From contig NZ_FTMA01000001.1 in the NCBI RefSeq assembly GCF_900155985.1, positions 682,001-746,000 of the forward strand: a stretch of 64,000 nt of DNA. The letters run 5' to 3'. This document shows positions 51,536 to 60,813 of this stretch, in pieces. A program made the position numbers and the translations under genes. The DNA is from Maribacter ulvicola (GTDB taxonomy: Bacteria; Bacteroidota; Bacteroidia; Flavobacteriales; Flavobacteriaceae). Positions within the stretch are counted from its first letter, which is position 1. Every line of letters starts with the position of its first letter. Below the pieces are notes generated by a model that was given only the letters and a program-made list of their open reading frames with translations, was not told where the DNA came from and did no database searches.

Positions 51536-52888
51536 ATGACACGCATGAATTGGGAGCAATTATTATCTTTAAGAAGACAAGGAGATGTTAATAAGAGGTT
51601 ACGAAATGAACAAGATGAAACTCGTTTAGGGTTTGATGTTGATTATGATCGTATTATATTTTCTTCCGCTTTTAGAAGTCTTCAAGATAAGACCCAGGTA
51701 ATCCCTTTGTCAAAAACCGATTTTGTACATACTAGATTGACCCATAGCCTAGAAGTTTCTGTGGTGGGTAGAAGTTTAGGTAGGTTGGCCGGAAAAAAAA
51801 TAATTGAAAAACACCCATATCTAAAAGAAATTCATGGATATCAATTCAATGATTTTGGTGGCATTGTGGCTGCCGCGGCATTAGCTCATGATATAGGAAA
51901 CCCTCCTTTTGGTCATAGTGGGGAAAAAGCGATCGGTGAATATTTTAAAACCGGAAACGGAATAAAATTTAAAGAACTTCTGTCAGAAGAGGAATATCAA
52001 GATATTATCGATTTTGAAGGTAATGCTAACGGATTCCGGTTATTGACCCAAGATAGAGCAGGGGTTTCTGGCGGACTACGTTTAAGCAATGCCACATTGG
52101 GTGCTTTTATGAAATACCCAAAAGAGTCTTTACCTAAAAAACCTACAAATCATATCTGTGATAAAAAATTTGGTTTCTTTCAAAGTGAAAAACATATTTT
52201 TAAAGAGATTGCTGAAGATTTAGGGTTGCATAGTAGAAGTGATGATGGTACTATTTCTTTTGGCAGACATCCTTTAACGTTTCTAGTGGAAGCCGCAGAT
52301 GATATTTGTTATACCATCATTGACTTTGAAGATGGTATTAATTTAGGACTCATTTCTGAGGATTATGCTTTAGAATACTTAATAAAACTGGTAAAGGACA
52401 CCATAAACACCAAAAAGTACAATTCTTTGGAGTATATGGAAGATAGGCTTAGCTATTTACGGGCTTTGGCAATCAACACTTTAATACAAGATGCGGTTGC
52501 TATTTTTATTGAACATGAAGAAAGTATCTTGAACGGCACCTTTGAAGTTTCTTTGTTGGATAAAAGTAAATTTAAAGCGCAAATTGAAGATATCATAAGC
52601 TTAAGCGTTCAGAAAATATACCAATCTCAAGAAGTATTAGAGAAGGAGATAGCTGGCTATACCATTATTTCTGATATTTTAGATGTTTACATTGATGCTT
52701 TGATCGGTAAGAAAAACAATACCGCATCTAATTACCATAAACTTATATTAAGAACCCTGCCAGGATTTTATCAAGCTACTAATGTATCACTTTATCAAAT
52801 AGTTTTGAATACATGTTGTTATGTAGCTAGTTTATCAGATAGCGCCGCAGTACACATGCACAATAAAATTAAGGGGAAGACACTTTAG
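51536..52888 (+). CDS. dgt: dGTP triphosphohydrolase-like protein
   Basis: Hydrolyses dGTP (or other dNTPs in this group) to the nucleoside and triphosphate, 450 aa. The HD pattern is H in HTRLTHSLEVSVVGRS (about 60-76), HD in LAHDIGNPPFGHSGEK (about 117-132) and a late Asp in FLVEAADDICYTIID (about 253-267). The N-terminal DRIIFSSAFRSLQDKTQV segment is typical. Two ATGs (51536 and 51545) are near each other; the first is taken. The stop overlaps that of the convergent DUF3078 gene by 4 bases. Confidence 0.94.
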   Translation: MTRMNWEQLLSLRRQGDVNKRLRNEQDETRLGFDVDYDRIIFSSAFRSLQDKTQVIPLSKTDFVHTRLTHSLEVSVVGRSLGRLAGKKIIEKHPYLKEIHGYQFNDFGGIVAAAALAHDIGNPPFGHSGEKAIGEYFKTGNGIKFKELLSEEEYQDIIDFEGNANGFRLLTQDRAGVSGGLRLSNATLGAFMKYPKESLPKKPTNHICDKKFGFFQSEKHIFKEIAEDLGLHSRSDDGTISFGRHPLTFLVEAADDICYTIIDFEDGINLGLISEDYALEYLIKLVKDTINTKKYNSLEYMEDRLSYLRALAINTLIQDAVAIFIEHEESILNGTFEVSLLDKSKFKAQIEDIISLSVQKIYQSQEVLEKEIAGYTIISDILDVYIDALIGKKNNTASNYHKLILRTLPGFYQATNVSLYQIVLNTCCYVASLSDSAAVHMHNKIKGKTL

Positions 52889-54027
52889 AAACCATAAAGG
52901 AGACCTACGCCCAATACTTGTTTAAATTGTATTTTAGGCGTTCCAGCATTTACGATGGTGCCGTTATCGTTTTTCACCACATCAAAAAGAATATCGTCAT
53001 CATAAATTAGTTGTGTTCCTAAGCTGGTGCTTATAAATTTGTTAACCTTCATCTTTAAGGTAAGCTCCCAATCAACATCTACATTTCCAAAACTTTTAGT
53101 ATAATCGGTATATAGATTTAATCTATTTTTTAATTCAATATTGTCGGCAATATTATAGTTGAAATTATTGGTGATCAGAATACCAAGTTCTAATAAATGG
53201 TTTTTTCCTGGTGTAATAATATTGCCATCTGCATCTAAAACGGCTTTTTGAACACCAAAAGCTCCATTATTAGCCAAATTTTGATCTAAAACCAGAGTTG
53301 ATTTTTGGGTTAATGGAGAAAGATATAGATTAAACTTTTTCTCTTTGGATATAAATGATGTCCCCGCACCGAACAAAAGATAACCAGGAGCCATAAATCT
53401 TGAAATGGGGTTACTTCTATCAGGATACTTATATCCATTAGAAAACTGGGTGTTAAAATTTAATTGAACCGAGTAAAACCACCTGCTATCATTTTCTCTT
53501 TTATAGCCAAGGTTAGAAGTTAAACGTATAACATCTTCTGTTTTTCTGAGTTTGCGTCCTTCTTGTGCGTTTAATCCGTAACGCAACTCTAAGTTGTTTT
53601 CCCACTCGAAATGACTAAACTTATATTTCCTTGCAAATTTTAAAAACCCAAGGCCGCTTATGGCATTGTCACCACCAGATTTCCAGTTAATAAAAGCTAC
53701 TTCGCTCATATTAATACCAAAACTATTTTCAGTTTCCCAGAATGAAGGCACTCTAAAGCGCTGAAAACCTTTTTGAAGTGTCTTGGTTTTTTTAAAATCG
53801 ATATTCGGTATTTGAAGATTTACATCTTTTCTGGGGGAATAGATTTTATCTAGTGTTCTGCGAATAACAATGGTGTCGAAGGCAATGGTATCGAAGGCAA
53901 TGGTATCAATAGAAACGCTGTCGATAACAATTGGGGCGGGTATGGTGTCTTGACCGTAAGATAGGTTGGTTACCAAAAAAAGTAACGGAAGCAGAAATTT
54001 AAGCGATTTTGAAGCTATTCTTTTCAT
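52885..54027 (-). CDS. DUF3078-family exported protein
   Basis: An exported, probable outer-membrane beta-barrel protein of 380 aa. A signal peptide (about 1-25) is followed by a repeated acidic stretch (SIDTIAFDTIAFDTIVI, about 38-54) created by a 15-base tandem repeat, then the DUF3078 region beginning SFWETENSFGINMSEVAFINWKSGGDNAI (about 95-123). The barrel strands alternate (YSVQLNFNTQF; NLYTDYTKSF) and end GVGLLYGF, with the C-terminal Phe. The function is not known. The start overlaps the dxs end by 4 bases, so they are co-transcribed. Confidence 0.88.
   Translation of the reverse strand: MKRIASKSLKFLLPLLFLVTNLSYGQDTIPAPIVIDSVSIDTIAFDTIAFDTIVIRRTLDKIYSPRKDVNLQIPNIDFKKTKTLQKGFQRFRVPSFWETENSFGINMSEVAFINWKSGGDNAISGLGFLKFARKYKFSHFEWENNLELRYGLNAQEGRKLRKTEDVIRLTSNLGYKRENDSRWFYSVQLNFNTQFSNGYKYPDRSNPISRFMAPGYLLFGAGTSFISKEKKFNLYLSPLTQKSTLVLDQNLANNGAFGVQKAVLDADGNIITPGKNHLLELGILITNNFNYNIADNIELKNRLNLYTDYTKSFGNVDVDWELTLKMKVNKFISTSLGTQLIYDDDILFDVVKNDNGTIVNAGTPKIQFKQVLGVGLLYGF
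53870..53908. repeat. 15-base tandem repeat inside the DUF3078 gene
   Basis: The unit ATGGTATCGAAGGCA occurs twice with one change in the first copy (ATGGTGTCGAAGGCA), followed by a partial third unit. It encodes the repeated peptide DTIAF and keeps the reading frame, so copy number can vary without breaking the gene. Confidence 0.8.
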
Positions 54028-55790
54028 AGAAATTGTTGTACATATTGTTTTACGGACATCTTATCTATTCCTGCTTTTTTATACAGTTTTTCGGTTGGCC
54101 CATGTGTAATAAAGTAATCAGGAATACCAAATATCTTAATTATTTTATAGATTCCAATATTATTTGCAAATTCTAATACAGCGCTACCAAATCCGCCAAT
54201 AGCTGAGCCATCTTCTAGTGTAATAATATGCTCGTATTTCTGTAGGATTTCTTTTAACAAAATAGTGTCCAGTGGTTTAATGAATGGAAAATTATAATGT
54301 GCAATGGCTCCATGTTGGTCTAATTCTGACATCAAATTTGATGCCATATTTCCAATTGGTCCTGTGCTTAATATGGCTATTTTGGTTCCTTCTTTTAAAA
54401 TATGACCTTTTCCAATGGCAAGTTTCTCCATTGGCACTTGCCAATGAATCAAATTTCCTCTACCACGCGGATATCTAATGGCAATAGGATGGTCTAATCC
54501 TAATTGTGCCGTGTACATGATATTGCGCAGTTCAATTTCATTTAATGGAGAGAAAACGATAAGGTTTGGAATGCATCTTAAATATGAAATATCAAATACA
54601 CCGTGATGTGTTGGTCCGTCTTCACCTACCAGGCCAGCACGATCCAAACAAAAAATAACGGGTAAATTCTGTATAGCTACATCATGTATTACTTGATCAT
54701 AGGCGCGTTGTAGAAATGTGGAGTAAATATTACAGAATACGACTAAACCGTCTGTAGCCATACCTGCAGCTAAGGTTACCGCGTGCTGTTCTGCAATACC
54801 AACATCAAAAGCGCGATCCGGTATGGTTTCCATCATAAATTTTAAAGAACTACCCGTTGGCATGGCGGGAGTTATACCTACAATTTTTTCATTCTTTTGA
54901 GCAAGTTCTACTAACGTTTTACCAAAAACATCTTGGTATTTAGGTGGTTCGGCAATACTGGTTTTCTTTTGTAGTTCTCCTGTTTGTTTGTCAAATTTAC
55001 CAGGGGCATGGTACGTAACCTGGTTTTCCTCTGCCTTTTGCAAGCCTTTACCTTTGGTGGTAATGACATGTAATAATTTTGGTCCCTCAATTTTTTGTAA
55101 TCGTTCTAATTCCTGCACTAAAATTGGTAAATCATGACCGTCTACAGGACCTGAATAATGAAAATTAAGGCACTCGAAAATATTCTCTTCTTTTGCGGTA
55201 CCTGTTTTTACGTTGGTCAAGTATTTTTTTAATGCACCTACACTGGGGTCTATTCCCATAGCATTGTCATTAAGTACCACTAGAATATTGGCATTGGTGA
55301 CGCCTGCATGGTTTAAACCCTCAAAAGCCATACCACTGGCTATAGATGCATCTCCTATTACCGCAATATGTTGTCTTCGTAATTTTCCTTGTAATTGCGC
55401 TGCCAAAGCCATACCTAATAAAGCAGAAATAGAGGTGGAGCTGTGTCCAGTGCCAAAAGCGTCATATTCGCTTTCTTGCATTTTGGGGAAGCCACTTATA
55501 CCGCCCAGTTGCCTATTGGTATCAAAAACATCTTTTCTACCGCTCAGTATTTTATGTCCGTATGCTTGGTGGCCAACATCCCAAATAAGCTTGTCTACTG
55601 GTGTGTTAAAAACATAGTGCAGTGCTATGGTCAATTCTACAACACCTAGACTGGCACCCAAATGGCCTTCTTTTACAGAAACAATATCAATTATAAATTC
55701 ACGTAGCTCAACGGCCAATTGCTCTAAATCTTTTTCTTTTAAAGATTTAAGGTCGTTAGGAGAATTGATATGTTCTAGTATCGATTTCAA
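54024..55790 (-). CDS. dxs: 1-deoxy-D-xylulose-5-phosphate synthase
   Basis: Thiamine-diphosphate enzyme of the MEP isoprenoid pathway, joining pyruvate and glyceraldehyde-3-phosphate, 588 aa (a little shorter than the 620 of E. coli). Features are DVGHQAYGHKIL (about 66-77), the cofactor motif GDASIASGMAFEGLNHAG with NDN (about 145-175), the transketolase central block DVGIAEQHAVTLAAGMA (catalytic Glu) and the C-terminal transketolase domain. No ATG occurs near the start; the TTG at 55790 is used, 19 bases after a TATTTTTG box. It is followed by DUF3078 (4-base overlap). Confidence 0.95.
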   Translation of the reverse strand: MKSILEHINSPNDLKSLKEKDLEQLAVELREFIIDIVSVKEGHLGASLGVVELTIALHYVFNTPVDKLIWDVGHQAYGHKILSGRKDVFDTNRQLGGISGFPKMQESEYDAFGTGHSSTSISALLGMALAAQLQGKLRRQHIAVIGDASIASGMAFEGLNHAGVTNANILVVLNDNAMGIDPSVGALKKYLTNVKTGTAKEENIFECLNFHYSGPVDGHDLPILVQELERLQKIEGPKLLHVITTKGKGLQKAEENQVTYHAPGKFDKQTGELQKKTSIAEPPKYQDVFGKTLVELAQKNEKIVGITPAMPTGSSLKFMMETIPDRAFDVGIAEQHAVTLAAGMATDGLVVFCNIYSTFLQRAYDQVIHDVAIQNLPVIFCLDRAGLVGEDGPTHHGVFDISYLRCIPNLIVFSPLNEIELRNIMYTAQLGLDHPIAIRYPRGRGNLIHWQVPMEKLAIGKGHILKEGTKIAILSTGPIGNMASNLMSELDQHGAIAHYNFPFIKPLDTILLKEILQKYEHIITLEDGSAIGGFGSAVLEFANNIGIYKIIKIFGIPDYFITHGPTEKLYKKAGIDKMSVKQYVQQFL

Positions 55791-55809
55791 ACTGTGGGTA
55801 TAATGGAGA

Positions 55810-55817
55810 CAAAAATA
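55810..55817 (-). promoter_or_regulatory. -7 box TATTTTTG of dxs
   Basis: On the minus strand TATTTTTG fits TAnnTTTG and lies 19 bases before the TTG start of dxs at 55790. It supports that unusual start. Confidence 0.5.
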
Positions 55818-55840
55818 CTTTTTTAAAAATGAAACTATCG

Positions 55841-55848
55841 TATTTTTG
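55841..55848 (+). promoter_or_regulatory. -7 box TATTTTTG directly before tadA
   Basis: A perfect TAnnTTTG box ending five bases before the tadA ATG at 55854. If used, the mRNA would have almost no leader. It is divergent from the dxs box. Confidence 0.45.
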
Positions 55849-55853
55849 AACCT

Positions 55854-56297
55854 ATGGTTTTACCTTATGATGATACTTATTTTATGAAAAAGGCACTTCA
55901 AGAAGCAGAATATGCACTTGAAGCTGGTGAAGTGCCCGTGGGTGCAGTTATTGTAGTTCAAGATAGAATCATTGCCAGAGCGCATAATCTTACGGAAAAG
56001 TTAAACGATGTTACTGCACATGCAGAAATGCAAGCCATTACTTCGGCCGCTAATTTTTTAGGTGGAAAATATCTTAAGGACTGCACGCTATATGTATCCC
56101 TAGAGCCTTGCCAAATGTGCGCGGGAGCTTTGTATTGGAGTCAAATTGGTAAAATAGTCTATGGAGCAACAGATCTGCATCGCGGATGTGGAGTAATGGG
56201 AACTACGCTTCACCCTAAAACTAAAATATTGGGTGGTATTCTTGAGGATCAAGCAGCGCGATTATTGCAACAGTTTTTTGAGAAAAAAAGAAAATAG
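55854..56297 (+). CDS. tadA: tRNA adenosine(34) deaminase
   Basis: Edits A34 to inosine in tRNA-Arg, 147 aa. The zinc motifs are TAHAEMQAI (HAE, about 60-65) and PCQMCAGAL (PCxxC, about 90-98), with PVGAVIVVQDRIIARAHN before them and the characteristic ATDLHRGCGVMGT. An internal ATG (55884) would shorten the N-terminus; the first ATG matches the family start (DDTYFMKKALQEAE). It is single, with the cspA terminator behind. Confidence 0.95.
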   Translation: MVLPYDDTYFMKKALQEAEYALEAGEVPVGAVIVVQDRIIARAHNLTEKLNDVTAHAEMQAITSAANFLGGKYLKDCTLYVSLEPCQMCAGALYWSQIGKIVYGATDLHRGCGVMGTTLHPKTKILGGILEDQAARLLQQFFEKKRK

Positions 56298-56313
56298 TAC
56301 TTTGAACATAAAC

Positions 56314-56336
56314 GAAAAACCACGCAAAAGCGTGGT
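56314..56336 (-). terminator. Rho-independent terminator of the cold-shock gene
   Basis: ACCACGC pairs with GCGTGGT around AAAA. On the minus strand the stem is followed by TTTTT, 32 bases beyond the cold-shock gene stop. It could also stop tadA transcripts weakly. Confidence 0.85.
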
Positions 56337-56367
56337 CATCTAATTTTTTAGTAAAAAAGAAAATTAA

Positions 56368-56559
56368 TTATAATACCTGTACTTGCCCGGCAACAGTACC
56401 TTTTCTTCCTTCTTCCTCTTCGTAGCTTACTTTGTCACCTTCTTTAATTTCTGTGCCATGTAAAGCGGTGGCATGAACAAAAATATCCTTTCCAGTTTCT
56501 TCATTGGTTATAAATCCATAACCTTTAGATTCATTGTAAAATTTGACGGTACCAATCAT
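56368..56559 (-). CDS. Cold-shock (CspA-family) protein
   Basis: A 63-residue RNA/ssDNA-binding five-strand barrel. RNP1 is KGYGFI (about 12-17) and RNP2 is DIFVHATAL (about 25-33), with the start GTVKFYNESKGYG. It lacks the usual NVxG end but keeps all core positions. A terminator follows. A weak TA-rich region precedes it, and no cold-box was identified. Confidence 0.96.
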   Translation of the reverse strand: MIGTVKFYNESKGYGFITNEETGKDIFVHATALHGTEIKEGDKVSYEEEEGRKGTVAGQVQVL

Positions 56560-56629
56560 TGTATTGAAATTTTAATATTAACATTCTAATTTAATATTTT
56601 TTCCTGTGGATTGGTAGAAAAATGGACTA

Positions 56630-56896
56630 TTAATTTTTTGGAGTATCTTGATTATCAGTGTTTCGTGGTTCTTTTCCTTGCATTTTTCTTACATTTTCTT
56701 CCGTAAGCATGTAATCATTGAATTTTTTACCCTTGCTTTCGTTGATCAAGAAAAGCGGCATTGCCAGTAAAAACAGACCTAAAGTTCCTGAACCTATATA
56801 TCTATGCGATAATGCTTCTTGGTCAGCATCTAAGCTAAAACCATAAATAATTAAACCTAAGGAAATTAAAACGACAAGGGTGATAATGTATTTCAT
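56630..56896 (-). CDS. Small membrane protein of unknown function, 88 aa
   Basis: A short protein with two predicted helices (about residues 2-19, KYIITLVVLISLGLIIYGF, and 34-52, YIGSGTLGLFLLAMPLFLI), then a charged tail (NDYMLTEENVRKMQGKEPRNTDNQD). The residue pattern suggests a helical hairpin in the inner membrane. No family was recognised. It lies between the CLC gene and the cold-shock gene on the same strand. Confidence 0.7.
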   Translation of the reverse strand: MKYIITLVVLISLGLIIYGFSLDADQEALSHRYIGSGTLGLFLLAMPLFLINESKGKKFNDYMLTEENVRKMQGKEPRNTDNQDTPKN

Positions 56897-56937
56897 ATTG
56901 TTTTTTCTTTTTTTTTAAGCATTCTGTAATAAACTTT

Positions 56938-58722
56938 CTATTTCGTGAATCGTATCAATTCTCTTCTGTAAGCGGTCAATAATTTTGATTTGGATACAAA
57001 GCCCATGTATTTTCCATTTTTTACAACGGGTAAATTCCATGCACCACTATCTTGAAATTTCTGCATTACTATTTGCATACTATCCAATCCGTAATAAATA
57101 TGATCGGGTGCTTTATGAGTAAAGGTTTCTACTTTTGTGGTGTTGTACAATTTGGTGTCGAACATAAACTCTCTAATATCATCTAAAAGAATGATACCTA
57201 AAAATTTCTGATCGGCATCCACTACGGGGAAAATATTCCGAGTAGATTTTGCAACGGAGTCGTGTAGCATTTCACCTAACGTCATTTCTGGGTTTACCGT
57301 TTTAAAGTTGGTTTCTATAACAGTGTCCAGATCCATAAGGGTAAGTACTGCTTGATCTTTATTATGGGTCAATAACTCGCCACTTTCTGCTAATTCTCTG
57401 GTGTAAATGGTATAATCTACCGTGTTTTTGGTGATGATGTATGAAATGGATGCCGTAATCATTAAGGGAACAAACAAAGCGTAACCACCCGTTATTTCTG
57501 CAATAAGGAAAATTGCGGTTAATGGTGCATGTTGCACACCGGCAATTAGGCCTGCCATGCCTATTAAGGTAAAATTACTCTCTGATACCGAAAATCCTAA
57601 TCCGGAATTGTTGATCAATTTGGCTACTACATTCCCTAATGCGCTCCCCATAACCATGGTGGGAATGAAAATTCCACCAGCTCCACCTGCTGCCAAAGTT
57701 GTTGTCATTGCTACAGCCTTGAAAATGGTAATGCCAAAAAGTAAGGCAATAACAATCCAAATATTACCCATGTAAGCATCAAAAGGGGTTTTACCCAAAG
57801 CACTGATATGGTCTCCTTTTAATAAGTCGTTTATAAAGGAGAATCCTTCACCGTATAATGGTGGAACCATATAAAGCATAATGCCAATTGCCGATCCACC
57901 AACCAATAGACGGTACTTTGGACTTTTTAATGGTTTAAAAAGATTAATGATGCCAAAGTACATTTTGGTAAAATAGATAGATGCCACTGCGGTACCCACG
58001 CCTAAAACGATATAGAACAAAGTGTCTTTTACTTGAAAAGGTTCGTTAATGGAGAAGTTGAACAATACCTCATTACCCATAAAAAAATAGGAGGTAAGTA
58101 CACCGCTTATAGATGCCAGTAATAGCGGTAGCATAGATATCATGGTAAGGTCCAAGCTAAATACTTCTACTGCAAATATGATAGCTGCAATAGGAGATTG
58201 AAATATGGATGATATGGCACCTGCCGATGCACAGGCAATTAATAAGGATCGTGTTTTGGAGTTGATATGAAACAATCGCCCAAGGTTAGAGCTTATAGCC
58301 GCACCTGTAGCTACTGCAGGACCCAATAAACCTACAGACCCACCAAAACCAACGGTTAAAGGAGCAATTATTAATTGGGTGTATACTTGCTTGACATCTA
58401 TATGCCCTTTATTTTTGGAAAGAGAAAAAAGAATAGAAGAAACGGCATGCTTTAATTTCTCTTTATGCACATATTTTACATACAGATAGACCAGGGTAAG
58501 TCCGATAATAGGCAAGATAAAATACAGTTGATTGCTAGAAAATATGATTCCTTTTTCAAGCGATGCTTCAATGAAATAGGTAATGTTTTTTAGTGTAACC
58601 GATGCCAAACCAGCTAAAAGCCCCACAACAACACTTAAAATATATATAAAGGTCTTTTGAGAGATGTTTTTATATCTCCACTTATAAATACGCTTTAAAA
58701 GGTTGTTCGTTTGTATAGGCAT
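56938..58722 (-). CDS. CLC-family chloride channel protein with CBS pair
   Basis: A 594-residue membrane protein. About residues 20-430 form the CLC core; about 455-590 form two CBS motifs. The segment GFGGSVGLLGPAVATG (125-140) corresponds to the GxEGP selectivity motif, but Leu133 stands where the gating Glu should be, and the second proton-path Glu is Val in IFAVEVFS. GGIFIPTMVMG is intact, whereas the first filter segment (usually GSGIP) reads LKHAVSS. So the protein may be a passive chloride conduit or non-transporting rather than an exchanger. It is single; a terminator of aspS lies just upstream. Confidence 0.9.
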   Translation of the reverse strand: MPIQTNNLLKRIYKWRYKNISQKTFIYILSVVVGLLAGLASVTLKNITYFIEASLEKGIIFSSNQLYFILPIIGLTLVYLYVKYVHKEKLKHAVSSILFSLSKNKGHIDVKQVYTQLIIAPLTVGFGGSVGLLGPAVATGAAISSNLGRLFHINSKTRSLLIACASAGAISSIFQSPIAAIIFAVEVFSLDLTMISMLPLLLASISGVLTSYFFMGNEVLFNFSINEPFQVKDTLFYIVLGVGTAVASIYFTKMYFGIINLFKPLKSPKYRLLVGGSAIGIMLYMVPPLYGEGFSFINDLLKGDHISALGKTPFDAYMGNIWIVIALLFGITIFKAVAMTTTLAAGGAGGIFIPTMVMGSALGNVVAKLINNSGLGFSVSESNFTLIGMAGLIAGVQHAPLTAIFLIAEITGGYALFVPLMITASISYIITKNTVDYTIYTRELAESGELLTHNKDQAVLTLMDLDTVIETNFKTVNPEMTLGEMLHDSVAKSTRNIFPVVDADQKFLGIILLDDIREFMFDTKLYNTTKVETFTHKAPDHIYYGLDSMQIVMQKFQDSGAWNLPVVKNGKYMGFVSKSKLLTAYRRELIRFTK

Positions 58723-58750
58723 GCTTATATACTTAAATTAAAAGTATTAA

Positions 58751-58776
58751 AAAATCCTGCACTAAGGCAGGATTTT
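58751..58776 (-). terminator. Rho-independent terminator after aspS
   Basis: AAAATCCTGC pairs with GCAGGATTTT around six bases. It lies 25 bases after the stop of aspS on the minus strand, with a T-run. Confidence 0.9.
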
Positions 58777-58800
58777 AAATTATGATTTTATCAAGTTAGA

Positions 58801-60555
58801 CTATTCTTGAATATCTAATTTTAAGTTCAATTCTTTTAATTGTTCGTTATCGATTGGGGCAGGGGCATCAATCATGACATCTCTACCACTATTGTTTTTA
58901 GGGAAGGCGATGAAGTCACGTATCGTTTCTTGTCCGCCTAAGATAGCAACAAGTCTATCTAGACCAAATGCTAGTCCGCCATGTGGTGGTGCACCGTATT
59001 GGAAAGCGTCCATTAAGAACCCGAATTGTGCTTTAGCTTCTTCTGGTGTAAAACCTAAATGCTTGAACATGGTGGCCTGTGTTTCTTTATCATGAATACG
59101 AATAGAACCACCGCCTATTTCGTTTCCGTTCAATACCAAATCGTAAGCATTTGCACGTACTGCACCTGGGTCGGTATCCAATAACTCTAACTGACCTGGT
59201 TTAGGCGATGTAAATGGGTGATGCATGGCATGGTAATGACCGGTTTCTTCGTCAAGCTCTAATAATGGGAAATCTACTACCCATAATGGTGCAAATTCGT
59301 TCGGTTTTCTAAGCCCTAGTCTGGTAGCCATTTCCATACGTAAGGCGCTTAACTGTGTTCTTGTTTTGTTGGCATCACCAGAAAGCACGCAGATTAGGTC
59401 ACCTGGTTTAGCACCGGTTACCTCTGCCCATTTTGCTAAATCGTCTTGGTCGTAAAATTTATCAACGGTAGATTTAAAGCTTCCGTCTTCATTACATTTT
59501 GCGTAAACCATTCCGTTAGCACCAACTTGAGGGCGTTTTACCCAGTTTACCAGGGCATCTAATTCTTTTCTAGTGTAAGATGCTGCACCTGGAACCGCAA
59601 GACCGACAACTAATTCAGCAGCATTAAAAACACCGAATTCTTTATGTTGTGCTACGGCATTTAATTCACCAAACTCCATACCAAAACGAATATCTGGCTT
59701 ATCGTTACCATATTTCGCCATAGCATCATCATAGGTCATTCTTGGGAAAGAATCGATCTCAACACCATTCACTTCTTTTAAAAGATATTTGGTCAAGTTC
59801 TCGAAAACGTTAAGTATATCTTCTTGCTCAACAAACGCCATTTCACAATCTATCTGTGTAAACTCTGGCTGTCTATCGGCACGTAAATCTTCGTCTCTAA
59901 AACACTTTACAATCTGAAAGTACTTATCCATACCACCAACCATAAGCAATTGCTTAAATGTTTGTGGTGATTGTGGTAAGGCATAAAACTGCCCTTCGTT
60001 CATACGGCTAGGTACCACGAAATCACGAGCACCTTCTGGTGTAGATTTTATTAAATACGGAGTCTCCACTTCTATAAAGCCTTCGCCAGATAAAAATTTA
60101 CGAACTTCCATAGTTACCTTACTTCTAAAAATAAGATTATTTTGTACCGGTTTTCTACGGATGTCTAAATACCTATATTTCATACGCAGGTCCTCGCCAC
60201 CGTCGGTTTCGTTCTCAATGGTGAACGGCGGAGTTTTAGATTCGTTCAGAATTGTAAGTTCAGAAACCAAAACTTCAATATTACCCGTTGGTATGTTTGC
60301 GTTTTTTGAAGCTCTTTCAATAACCTCACCCTTTATTTGAATAACAAACTCTCTACCTAAGTTTCTTGCCTGCTCTAAAAGTTCTGCACTGGTACGGTCT
60401 TCATCAAGGACTAATTGTGTAATACCGTAACGATCACGTATATCTACCCAAACAACAAAACCTTTGTCCCTTGTTTTGGAAACCCACCCAGATAGTGTAA
60501 CTGTTGTACCAATATGTGATTCTCTTAATTCCCCGCAGGAATGGCTTCTATACAT
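58801..60555 (-). CDS. aspS: Aspartyl-tRNA synthetase
   Basis: Class II aminoacyl-tRNA synthetase, 584 aa. The N-terminal OB fold (about 1-105) starts [11 protein letters not shown]. Motif 2 includes [21 protein letters not shown] (about 218-238) and motif 3 [15 protein letters not shown] (about 530-545). The bacterial GAD insert occupies about 300-410. A -7 box TAAATTTG lies at 60578-60585 on the minus strand, 22 bases before the ATG. Confidence 0.97.
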   Translation of the reverse strand: MYRSHSCGELRESHIGTTVTLSGWVSKTRDKGFVVWVDIRDRYGITQLVLDEDRTSAELLEQARNLGREFVIQIKGEVIERASKNANIPTGNIEVLVSELTILNESKTPPFTIENETDGGEDLRMKYRYLDIRRKPVQNNLIFRSKVTMEVRKFLSGEGFIEVETPYLIKSTPEGARDFVVPSRMNEGQFYALPQSPQTFKQLLMVGGMDKYFQIVKCFRDEDLRADRQPEFTQIDCEMAFVEQEDILNVFENLTKYLLKEVNGVEIDSFPRMTYDDAMAKYGNDKPDIRFGMEFGELNAVAQHKEFGVFNAAELVVGLAVPGAASYTRKELDALVNWVKRPQVGANGMVYAKCNEDGSFKSTVDKFYDQDDLAKWAEVTGAKPGDLICVLSGDANKTRTQLSALRMEMATRLGLRKPNEFAPLWVVDFPLLELDEETGHYHAMHHPFTSPKPGQLELLDTDPGAVRANAYDLVLNGNEIGGGSIRIHDKETQATMFKHLGFTPEEAKAQFGFLMDAFQYGAPPHGGLAFGLDRLVAILGGQETIRDFIAFPKNNSGRDVMIDAPAPIDNEQLKELNLKLDIQE

Positions 60556-60577
60556 AACATGTGCTTTAATGAAAGGA

Positions 60578-60585
60578 CAAATTTA
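60578..60585 (-). promoter_or_regulatory. Putative -7 box of aspS
   Basis: TAAATTTG on the minus strand fits TAnnTTTG and lies 22 bases before the aspS ATG. Confidence 0.45.
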
Positions 60586-60813
60586 AGAAGTCTATTTCAT
60601 TATAGGTCTATATAGGATGTAGGTTTTGCCCAATGATTAGTTTTATGGGTTGCAGTGATTGATTGTTTTTAAAAATCTGTGAGTTAGTGGGTTATATGTT
60701 CAATGTTAATTTAATGTTATGTAAAAGTTACCTAAACATTGATTAATTGCAAAATAATTGTATCTTTATCTTGTTGAACTACTATAAAATAATAATCTCA
60801 AAAAATATATATC

